DNA from: Methylococcaceae bacterium UBA662
GTDB taxonomy: Bacteria > Pseudomonadota > Gammaproteobacteria > Methylococcales > Methylomonadaceae
NCBI GenBank assembly: GCA_002299425.1
Contig: DBNW01000019.1
Location: 1 to 22,005 of the forward strand
Direction: 5' to 3'
DNA length: 22,005 nt
The notes under the pieces were generated by a model that worked only from the letters and a program-made list of their open reading frames with translations, was not told where the DNA came from and did not search any database. Shown one piece after another: positions 15,704-22,005 of this stretch. Within the stretch, counting starts at the first letter, position 1. The number at the start of each line of letters is the position of its first letter. The position numbers and the translations under genes are program-made.

Positions 15704-17587
15704 ATGCCTCGACCCAACCAACACCCTACCCAAAAACCACTGGCGAACCTAGCCCTAGGCGCGGCAGGCGTGGTGTTCGGTGACATCGGCACCAGCCCGC
15801 TGTATGCCGTCAAAGAAGTGTTCGGCGAAATAACAATCGACCCGCCTCATGTTTTGGGGGTTTTGTCGCTCATTTTCTGGTCGCTGACCTTAGTGGTCAC
15901 TATCAAATACACCGTTTTCATTATGCGTGCCGATAACAAGGGCGAAGGCGGCATCATGGCGTTAATGGCGTTGGCTTTGTTTGAAACCCAAAACAAACCC
16001 AGGCGCAGGCAGTTCATTATCACGCTCGGTTTGTTAGGTGCGGCTTTGTTCTACGGCGACAGCATCATCACCCCGGCCATATCGGTACTCAGCGCCGCCG
16101 AAGGCTTGTACTTAGTCGCCCCACAACTGCAACTGTATGTTGTTCCGGCAACCGTTACCGTGCTGTTTTTCTTGTTTATTCTGCAAGCCCGGGGTACCGC
16201 CGAAGTCGGCAAGCTATTCGGGCCGGTGATGTGCTTTTGGTTTGCTATTTTGGCACTGTTAGGTGTCGTCAACGTCGCTAAAGAACCCGCCGTGCTAATG
16301 GCCATCAACCCTTACTACGCGGCACATTTGTTGTACGAATTGGGCTGGGAAGGTTTTTTAATCATGGGTGCGGTGGTGCTGGTGATCACCGGGGCCGAAG
16401 CCTTGTACGCGGACATGGGGCATTTTGGCCTAAAGCCCATCCGCTGTGCCTGGTTTGGCTTGGTTTTCCCAGCTTTGCTCTGCAACTACTTCGGCCAAGG
16501 CGCGTTGCTGCTGCAAAACCCTAAAGCCATCGAAAACCCATTTTATTTGCTGGCACCGCAATGGGCCTTGTATCCGCTGTTGGTACTGGCAACCCTGGCC
16601 ACCGTTATTGCCTCGCAAGCAGTCATCTCCGGTGCCTTCTCTATCACTCGGCAAGCTATCCAGCTCGGCTATTGCCCGCGCATGACCATCCGGCACACCT
16701 CCGGCGAAGAAATGGGGCAAGTCTACATCCCGACCGTCAACTGGCTGCTGATGGTGGCAGTATTCATCGTGGTGTTAAGCTTCCAATCCTCGTCAGCACT
16801 GGCATCGGCCTATGGCATCGCCGTGACCGGCACCATGATGGTCACTACCATACTGGCGTTTTTTGTGATCCGGGCGTTATGGCAATGGCGTTTGGCCACC
16901 AGCTTTATGTTTCTGGCCGTGTTTTTAAGCATTGATTTCCTGTTCTTTTCCGCCAACTTCATAAAAGTTTTCTCCGGCGGCTGGCTGCCCCTGCTGATTG
17001 GCGCCGTGTTGTTTCTGATCATGACCACCTGGATCAAAGGCCGCGGGCTGCTCACGCAGCACATGGCCGACAAAAAAGTCTTGTTTGAGGAGCTGGAAGA
17101 AAAGCTGGAAGGCCACGAACTGGCCACTGTCAAAGGCTCGGCCATTTACCTGACCCGCACCCTGCACGGGGTACCGGCGGTGTTGCTGCACAACCTTAGG
17201 CACAACCACGTCCTGCATGAAAATATCGTGGTGCTGACCATCGTCACCACCGAGGAACCGTATGTCGAGGAAGCGCGGCGGGTGAAAATTCGCCGCTTTG
17301 GCCGCGACCGCAATTTTTACCGGGTCAAGCTGTATTATGGTTTTGACCAATCCCAAGACGTGCGGCGGGCACTGAGCTTGTCGGTTGAAGAAGGCTTAGG
17401 CATAAACCCTAAAACTGTGTCCTTTTTCGTCGGCAGCGAGAAGATCACCTTCAAACGCAACAGCCTACTGCCAAAATGGCGCAGGCCGTTGTTTTTGTTC
17501 ATGGTGCACAACAGTTCCAGCGCGATTGAGTTTTTCAAGATACCGGTGGAGCAAGTCGTGGAAATTGGCGTGCGGATAGAGCTTTAG
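15704..17587 (+). CDS. kup: Low-affinity potassium uptake protein Kup
   Basis: An inner-membrane K+/H+ symporter of the KUP/HAK/KT family. It is 627 residues (E. coli 622). The family start GVVFGDIGTSPLYAVKE has its GDIGTSPLY at 26-34. About twelve membrane segments follow up to about residue 450 (for example VLGVLSLIFWSLTLVVTI, GEGGIMALMALALF, LFYGDSIITPAISVLSA, GAEALYADMGHFG). A hydrophilic cytoplasmic C-terminal domain of about 180 residues follows. A TTG at 15689 is five codons upstream in frame, but ATG at 15704 agrees better with the family. Neither start has a clear ribosome binding site. It is divergent from rpsB, and its stop is three bases from the stop of convergent dedA. Confidence 0.96.
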   Translation: MPRPNQHPTQKPLANLALGAAGVVFGDIGTSPLYAVKEVFGEITIDPPHVLGVLSLIFWSLTLVVTIKYTVFIMRADNKGEGGIMALMALALFETQNKPRRRQFIITLGLLGAALFYGDSIITPAISVLSAAEGLYLVAPQLQLYVVPATVTVLFFLFILQARGTAEVGKLFGPVMCFWFAILALLGVVNVAKEPAVLMAINPYYAAHLLYELGWEGFLIMGAVVLVITGAEALYADMGHFGLKPIRCAWFGLVFPALLCNYFGQGALLLQNPKAIENPFYLLAPQWALYPLLVLATLATVIASQAVISGAFSITRQAIQLGYCPRMTIRHTSGEEMGQVYIPTVNWLLMVAVFIVVLSFQSSSALASAYGIAVTGTMMVTTILAFFVIRALWQWRLATSFMFLAVFLSIDFLFFSANFIKVFSGGWLPLLIGAVLFLIMTTWIKGRGLLTQHMADKKVLFEELEEKLEGHELATVKGSAIYLTRTLHGVPAVLLHNLRHNHVLHENIVVLTIVTTEEPYVEEARRVKIRRFGRDRNFYRVKLYYGFDQSQDVRRALSLSVEEGLGINPKTVSFFVGSEKITFKRNSLLPKWRRPLFLFMVHNSSSAIEFFKIPVEQVVEIGVRIEL

Positions 17588-17590
17588 CCT

Positions 17591-18217
17591 TCAAGCCTTT
17601 TGTTTCGCTTTCCACCACTCAAGGGCAACCGGGACAAACGACAACAGCACAATCGCCAGCACCACCTTGTCAAAATTGGCTTTGACAAACGGCAGTTGGC
17701 CAAAATAAAAACCGGCCAAAGTTAAGCTGATCACCCATATCAAGCCGCCGGCCACATTGTAGGTGATGAAAATACGGTAAGGCATGCTGCCAATCCCGGC
17801 GACAAACGGCGCAAAGGTACGCACAATCGGCACAAAACGCGCCAGAACAATGGTTTTGGCGCCGTGCTTGTCAAAAAAAACTTGGGTTTTCTCGATATGA
17901 CCGGGGTCAACCACCGCCCTGCCCCGCCACCGCCACGCCAGGGTCTTAAGGCCGATGGTCTTGCCGCCGTAGTAATTGCAACTGTCACCTGTTACCGCCG
18001 CGACAAACAGCAGAGCGAGTAACGCCGACAAATCCAAGGCACCGCTGCTGGCAAACGTCCCGGCGGCAAATAACAAGGAATCGCCCGGCAAGAACGGCAT
18101 GACGATAAAGCCGGTTTCGATAAATATCACCGCGAACAGCAACAAATAAACCCAAACGCCGTAGTCCGCGATCAACGCGGCCAGGCTGACGTCCAAATGC
18201 AGAATAAAATCCAACAT
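17591..18217 (-). CDS. DedA family membrane protein
   Basis: A polytopic inner-membrane protein of the DedA/VTT superfamily, linked in other bacteria to membrane potential, lipid-carrier (C55-phosphate) recycling and drug tolerance. It is 208 residues. The acidic half-helix motif ETGFIVMPFLPGDSLLFAAG is at 34-53, and the arginine motif RFVPIVRTFAPFVAG is at 127-141, both typical. Four or five hydrophobic segments are visible, and the tail is basic. AAGG lies five bases before the ATG. It is 23 bases behind the Uma2-type gene and probably shares the lysC transcript. The exact substrate cannot be told from sequence. Confidence 0.93.
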   Translation of the reverse strand: MLDFILHLDVSLAALIADYGVWVYLLLFAVIFIETGFIVMPFLPGDSLLFAAGTFASSGALDLSALLALLFVAAVTGDSCNYYGGKTIGLKTLAWRWRGRAVVDPGHIEKTQVFFDKHGAKTIVLARFVPIVRTFAPFVAGIGSMPYRIFITYNVAGGLIWVISLTLAGFYFGQLPFVKANFDKVVLAIVLLSFVPVALEWWKAKQKA

Positions 18218-18240
18218 AATGCCTTCGTTAGCGCTACCGG

Positions 18241-18831
18241 CTATCTAAAGAGTTCGTTAATATCAACCGCCAGTTCAGGAAATAACTGCGGGCTGGCCTG
18301 CTCGTCGTTGGTGTACATTTGTTGCAAACGGTACGCCCCTTCGTCTAACACAAACTGGTGTACGGTCTGTTGTTCGGGATACACCAGCCAGTATTCGGAC
18401 ACCCCGCTTTCCTGATACAGCGCGTATTTTATTTTCAGCTCCCGCTGGCTGTTGCCGGGCGAGAGGATTTCAATCACCCAATCCGGCGCACCGTTGCAGC
18501 CTTGTGCATCCAATAGCGCAAGGTTGCAGACCACGCACAAATCCGGCTGCACAACGGTGAAAATAGCCTCATTGGCCAACAGCGAACGCTGCCGGTTATA
18601 CAAGCGCACATCAAACGGTGCTGTATAAACGCGGCAGGGTTTGTGTTTGAAATGGTGGTACAACTGGCTGCTTAAATTCATGGAAATGTCCTGATGCCTG
18701 ACACTGGGCGCAGGCGACATCAGCATGATTTTGCCCTTGATCAGTTCGACCGTTTCGTTAAGCTGCCAAGTCAAATAATCGGCATAGCTGTACGTTTTGT
18801 TTAAATCCAAATCAGATAATTGCGTCACCAT
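18241..18831 (-). CDS. Uma2 family (DUF820) PD-(D/E)XK nuclease-like protein
   Basis: A member of the Uma2 family, a restriction-endonuclease fold of poorly known role, common in cyanobacteria and some environmental proteobacteria. It is 196 residues from the ATG at 18831, preceded by a G-rich stretch; a GTG at 18858 would add nine. The family start YSYADYLTW and ELIKGKIMLMSPAPSVRHQD are present. The putative catalytic set is Asp97 in QPDLCVV, Glu121 in VIEILSPGNS and Lys135 in KYALYQ, followed by SGVSEYWLVYPEQQTV. All residues expected of an active fold seem intact. It lies between lysC (36 bases) and dedA (23 bases), where csrA commonly follows lysC. Physiological function is unknown. Confidence 0.9.
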   Translation of the reverse strand: MVTQLSDLDLNKTYSYADYLTWQLNETVELIKGKIMLMSPAPSVRHQDISMNLSSQLYHHFKHKPCRVYTAPFDVRLYNRQRSLLANEAIFTVVQPDLCVVCNLALLDAQGCNGAPDWVIEILSPGNSQRELKIKYALYQESGVSEYWLVYPEQQTVHQFVLDEGAYRLQQMYTNDEQASPQLFPELAVDINELFR

Positions 18832-18867
18832 CAGTACCCCCCCAGCGTTTAATTCCACAGAAAAAAC

Positions 18868-19347
18868 TTACGCGTGCTCCAAACCGAAGGCGGCATGTAA
18901 CGCCCTAACCGCCAGTTCCAGATACTTTTCATCCACCACCACCGAGATTTTGATTTCAGACGTTGAAATCATGCGGATATTGATGTTCTCGGCCGCTAAG
19001 GTCTTAAACATGGTGCTGGCAATGCCGGCATGGGAACGCATCCCGACCCCGACGATGGACACTTTGACAATGCTGTCGTCGCCAGTCACCGCCCTTGCGC
19101 CCAGTTCGGTGCGAATTTGCGCCAAAATGGCCTGGGCGCGCAGGTAATCGTTGCGGTGGACGGTAAAGGTGAAGTCGGTAGTGGCGTCGGCGGCAATGTT
19201 TTGCACGATCATGTCCACTTCGATATTGGCGTCGGCAATAGGTCCCAAAATTTTATAGGCCACGCCCGGCAAATCCGGCACCCCGGTGATGGTCAATTTG
19301 GCTTCATCGCGGTTGAAGGCGATGCCTGAAATCAAAGCATTTTCCAC
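18868..19347 (-). CDS. Likely internal product: aspartokinase beta (regulatory) subunit
   Basis: A possible second start inside lysC. In-frame GTG codon 247 (19345-19347) has GAGGA (19355-19359) seven bases upstream and would give a 159-residue protein beginning MENALISGIAF, made of both ACT domains only. In Corynebacterium and Bacillus, lysC yields an alpha2beta2 enzyme through an internal start at the same boundary. The site is seen; use of it is inferred. Confidence 0.5.
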   Translation of the reverse strand: MENALISGIAFNRDEAKLTITGVPDLPGVAYKILGPIADANIEVDMIVQNIAADATTDFTFTVHRNDYLRAQAILAQIRTELGARAVTGDDSIVKVSIVGVGMRSHAGIASTMFKTLAAENINIRMISTSEIKISVVVDEKYLELAVRALHAAFGLEHA

Positions 19348-20085
19348 TGCGTCTTCCTCGTAAGTAATGAGCGTGCCACACCCGTCTGTAAAGGATGATA
19401 AAACCCTTAGCGGCACGTTGTATTTGCCGGCAAATTCCACCGAGCGGATTTGCAAAATTTTAGAGCCTAAGCTGGCCATTTCCAGCATTTCTTCGAACGT
19501 GATGCGCTCTAAGCGGCGGGCTTTAGGTTCCACGCGCGGGTCGGTGGTGTAAACGCCGTCGACATCGGTGAAAATCAGGCATTCATCGGCTTTCAACGCC
19601 GCCGCCAACGCCACCGCCGTGGTGTCGGAACCGCCCCGGCCCAGCGTGGTGATGTTGCCTTTCTCATCCACGCCCTGGAAACCGGCCACCACCACCACCT
19701 TGCTTTGCGCCAAATCGGCATGGATGCGCTGATCGTCAATGTTACGGATACGCGCCTTGGTGTGGCTGCTGTCGGTGAGGATTTTCACCTGCCCGCCGGT
19801 ATACGAACACGCCTCGCAGCCCATCGCGTGCAAAGCCATGCTCAACAAGGCCACGGTGACTTGTTCGCCGGTGGCCACCAGCACGTCCATTTCCCGCCCT
19901 GTCGGCTGCGCCTGCATTTGCTTGGCCAAACCGATCAGCCGGTTAGTCTCCCCGCTCATCGCCGACACCACCACCACTAACCGGTCGCCGGCATCGTGGG
20001 CTTGCTTGACTTTCTCGGCGACAGCCTTGATGCGCTCGACCGTACCGACCGAGGTGCCACCAAATTTATAAACATACAATGCCAT
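18868..20085 (-). CDS. lysC: Aspartate kinase LysC with two ACT domains
   Basis: Phosphorylates L-aspartate, the first step to lysine, diaminopimelate, threonine and methionine. It is 405 residues, the short stand-alone type found in Pseudomonas, Bacillus and Corynebacterium and not fused to homoserine dehydrogenase. The kinase motif KFGGTSVG starts at Lys7. TLGRGGSDTTA and FTDVDGVYTTDPR close the catalytic domain. Two ACT domains follow (about 262-335 and 342-405), the site of lysine/threonine feedback. AAGGG lies nine bases before the ATG. Codon 247 is a GTG with its own ribosome binding site (separate entry). It is downstream of alaS, as in many gammaproteobacteria. Confidence 0.97.
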   Translation of the reverse strand: MALYVYKFGGTSVGTVERIKAVAEKVKQAHDAGDRLVVVVSAMSGETNRLIGLAKQMQAQPTGREMDVLVATGEQVTVALLSMALHAMGCEACSYTGGQVKILTDSSHTKARIRNIDDQRIHADLAQSKVVVVAGFQGVDEKGNITTLGRGGSDTTAVALAAALKADECLIFTDVDGVYTTDPRVEPKARRLERITFEEMLEMASLGSKILQIRSVEFAGKYNVPLRVLSSFTDGCGTLITYEEDAVENALISGIAFNRDEAKLTITGVPDLPGVAYKILGPIADANIEVDMIVQNIAADATTDFTFTVHRNDYLRAQAILAQIRTELGARAVTGDDSIVKVSIVGVGMRSHAGIASTMFKTLAAENINIRMISTSEIKISVVVDEKYLELAVRALHAAFGLEHA

Positions 20086-20160
20086 GTATTGTTACCCTTA
20101 AAACGTAACTACCGTCTTGAATTCCATTAGGTTCATGTCCCCTGCATCCAGACCAGAAGC

Positions 20161-20204
20161 CTTTTCAAATGATCGCAACTAGTTGAAAACCCGAAAAGGT
20201 ACGC
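20161..20204. repeat. Nested inverted repeat in the alaS-lysC gap
   Basis: TTTTCAA (20162-20168) and TTGAAAA (20183-20189) are perfect inverted copies with 14 bases between. On the outer side CCTTTTC/GAAAAGG arms compete for the same left arm. It lies in the 135-base spacer before lysC. It may be an operator or a transcript hairpin. No promoter or riboswitch could be identified in this gap. Confidence 0.3.
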
Positions 20205-20220
20205 CCTGTGCACCCTGGCG

Positions 20221-22005
20221 TCAGGCCAATTTTTCTTGCACCCAACCGACCACCCCCGCCAACGCCTGCGCCAACCGCGCCGGGTCATCCCCCCCCGCCA
20301 TCGCCATGTCCGGCCGGCCGCCGCCTTTGCCGCCGACTTGCCCGGCGACGAAATTGACCAAATCCCCGGCCTTCACGCGGCCGGTCAAATCTTTCGACAC
20401 ACCGGCGATCAAGCTGACTTTATCGCCTGCGACCACGGCCAATACCACGGCGCAGGTGCCGAGCTTGTTTTTCAATGGGTCGAGCAGGTCGCGCAGGGCT
20501 TTGGCTTCGATGCCTTCGAGCTTGACGGCGAGGACTTTTGCCCCCGCCACCTCGACGGCTTGATGGGCGAGGTCGCCGCCTTGGGAACTGGCCAGTTTGG
20601 CACTTAGGCGTTCGAGTTGTTTTTCCAGGTCACGATTTTTGGCCAACAGTTGCCCGACTTTTTCCGCCGCTTTGTCGGGTGCGCTTTTCAGCAAAGCGGC
20701 AATGGCGTCCAGCACCTGTTCGCGTTCGGCCAGCCAGGCTAGGCAACCGGCACCGGTGACGGCTTCGATACGGCGCACACCGGCGGCGACGCCGGTTTCG
20801 CTGATGATTTTAAAGCAGCCGATGTCGCCGGTGCGTTCTGCGTGGGTGCCGCCGCACAATTCGGTGGAAAAACCGCCCATCGTCAACACGCGCACGGCGG
20901 CACCGTATTTTTCGCCGAACAAGGCCAGCGCCCCGGCTTTGACGGCAGCATCCTTGGCCATCACGTCGGCATTGATTTTATGGTTGGCGCGGATTTGGGC
21001 GTTCACGCACTGTTCTAGCGCGGCGATTTGTGCCGGCGTGACCGGCTCGTAGTGCGAGAAATCAAAACGCAGGCGTTCGGGATTCACCAACGAGCCTTTT
21101 TGCGCGACGTGTTCGCCCAGTTGTTGCCGCAACGCAGCATGCAGCAAGTGTGTGGCCGAATGGTTCAGTTCGGTCGCGCGGCGTTGTGCTTCGCTGACTT
21201 GGGCGCGGCACCGCTGGCCGACGCTCAGCGCGCCGGTCACTACCCGGCCTTTGTGCAGGAACAGCGCGCTGCCTTGTTTTTGGGTGTCCGCCACGGCAAA
21301 CACGGCAGCATCGGTTTTCAACTCGCCGCAGTCGCCGACCTGGCCGCCGGATTCGGCGTAGAACGGGGTTTTGTCCAGCACCACCACGCCCTCGTCACCC
21401 GTTTGCAAACGGGTGACCGGCTGGCCTTGGCGGAACAAGGCGATGATGTGTACGGCGTCGTCCAAACATGCGTAGCCGGTAAATTCGGTTTCGCTGTCCA
21501 GCGTGATGTCCTGGTCGTAATCGGCACCGAAATGGCTGGCGGCGCGGGCGCGGTCGCGCTGGGCGGCCATTTCCTGTTCGAAGCCGCCGTAATCCACCGT
21601 TAAATGGTGTTCGCGGGCGAAATCGGCGGTTAAATCAACTGGAAAACCGTAAGTGTCGTAGAGCTGGAACACCATGTCGCCGGGAATGACGCCGCCGTCC
21701 AACTTGGCGACGCAGGCTTCGAGGATTTTCATGCCTTGGCCTAAAGTTTCGGCAAAGCGCGCTTCTTCTTTTTTCAATACTCGTTCGACTTGCTCTTGTG
21801 CGGCTTTGAGTTCTGGATACGCCTCGCCCATTGCCAGAGCCAACGGTGCCACCAGTTGGTAGAAGAAAACATCCGGGATGCCCAACCGGTAGCCGTGGCG
21901 GATGGCGCGGCGGATGATGCGGCGCAGCACATAGCCCCGGCCTTCGTTGGACGGCATCACGCCGTCGGCGACCAAAAAGGCGCAGGAGCGGATATGGTCG
22001 GCGAT
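20221..22005 (-). CDS. alaS: Alanyl-tRNA synthetase, 5' part outside window
   Basis: Charges tRNA-Ala and hydrolyses mischarged Ser/Gly-tRNA-Ala. The C-terminal 594 residues are present; by comparison with E. coli (876) about 280 N-terminal residues, holding class II motifs 1 and 2, lie beyond the right edge. The visible part starts IADHIRSCAF and continues with DGVMPSNEGRGYVLRRIIRR (motif 3 region). The editing domain shows NHSATHLLHAALR and the metal-binding ELCGGTHAERTGDIG. A coiled region (about KNRDLEKQLERLSAKL) leads to the C-Ala domain with FVAGQVGGKGGGRPDMAMAG and the end GWVQEKLA. It is more GC-rich than the genes left of kup. It is followed by lysC on the same strand after 135 bases. 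Confidence 0.98.
   Translation of the reverse strand: MADHIRSCAFLVADGVMPSNEGRGYVLRRIIRRAIRHGYRLGIPDVFFYQLVAPLALAMGEAYPELKAAQEQVERVLKKEEARFAETLGQGMKILEACVAKLDGGVIPGDMVFQLYDTYGFPVDLTADFAREHHLTVDYGGFEQEMAAQRDRARAASHFGADYDQDITLDSETEFTGYACLDDAVHIIALFRQGQPVTRLQTGDEGVVVLDKTPFYAESGGQVGDCGELKTDAAVFAVADTQKQGSALFLHKGRVVTGALSVGQRCRAQVSEAQRRATELNHSATHLLHAALRQQLGEHVAQKGSLVNPERLRFDFSHYEPVTPAQIAALEQCVNAQIRANHKINADVMAKDAAVKAGALALFGEKYGAAVRVLTMGGFSTELCGGTHAERTGDIGCFKIISETGVAAGVRRIEAVTGAGCLAWLAEREQVLDAIAALLKSAPDKAAEKVGQLLAKNRDLEKQLERLSAKLASSQGGDLAHQAVEVAGAKVLAVKLEGIEAKALRDLLDPLKNKLGTCAVVLAVVAGDKVSLIAGVSKDLTGRVKAGDLVNFVAGQVGGKGGGRPDMAMAGGDDPARLAQALAGVVGWVQEKLA

Noticed and set aside
20086..20220. Lysine riboswitch before lysC
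   Set aside because: The gap is short and the conserved core sequences were not seen.
21028..21603. 191-residue plus-strand frame inside alaS
   Set aside because: Long only because alaS is GC-rich and stop-poor in all frames; no recognisable features.
1..22005. CRISPR array, insertion sequence, prophage, tRNA or rRNA
   Set aside because: No spaced direct repeats, transposase, integrase or cloverleaf-like sequence was found on either strand; nearly all space is taken by identified genes.

Overview
The window reads as a chromosomal housekeeping segment of a gammaproteobacterium. The strongest evidence is the block rpsB-tsf-pyrH-frr-uppS-cdsA-dxr-rseP (minus strand, about 15.3 to 8.0 kb) and the pair alaS-lysC (minus strand, 22.0 to 18.9 kb). 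Both gene orders are typical of the class, and proteins such as LigA, RRF, S2 and DapE match the E. coli versions motif for motif and nearly residue for residue in length. A methanotroph-like (Methylococcales-type) host is a guess from overall impression only; no marker gene for it is present.

Layout. 1-2.4 kb: a membrane-anchored PAS-GGDEF-EAL cyclic-di-GMP protein, cut by the left edge, preceded on the same strand by a very short rubredoxin gene. 2.5-5.4 kb: mepA (plus) facing ligA (minus). 5.5-7.2 kb: an unrecognised small acidic protein, a cryptic short reading frame, then dapE, closed by a two-way terminator. 7.2-15.5 kb: a dsbC-type gene, then the S2/EF-Ts/UMP kinase/RRF/isoprenoid-phospholipid-envelope protease cluster, all minus strand and tightly packed. 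An S2-type leader lies in front of rpsB and an attenuator-like hairpin between rpsB and tsf. 15.7-17.6 kb: the potassium transporter kup (plus). 17.6-18.9 kb: dedA and a Uma2-family nuclease-like gene lying directly behind lysC. 18.9-22 kb: lysC and the 3' two thirds of alaS, cut by the right edge.

Function. The central cluster links translation (S2, EF-Ts, RRF), nucleotide supply (PyrH) and envelope building: Dxr feeds the isoprenoid precursors used by UppS, CdsA makes CDP-diacylglycerol, and RseP is the envelope-stress site-2 protease. DapE and LysC both serve the lysine/diaminopimelate pathway, and MepA cleaves the peptidoglycan that uses diaminopimelate.

No mobile element, CRISPR array, rRNA or tRNA was seen. 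No gene-free stretch exceeds 300 bases. I found no convincing novel defence or mobile system. The less routine observations are an internal translation start inside lysC that would give a separate regulatory beta subunit, the rpsB leader and rpsB-tsf attenuator, the undescribed small frames between ligA and dapE, and Uma2/dedA occupying the place where csrA usually follows lysC. Start codons were corrected for ligA, frr, rpsB, rseP, kup and the Uma2 gene on the basis of ribosome binding sites and family length.
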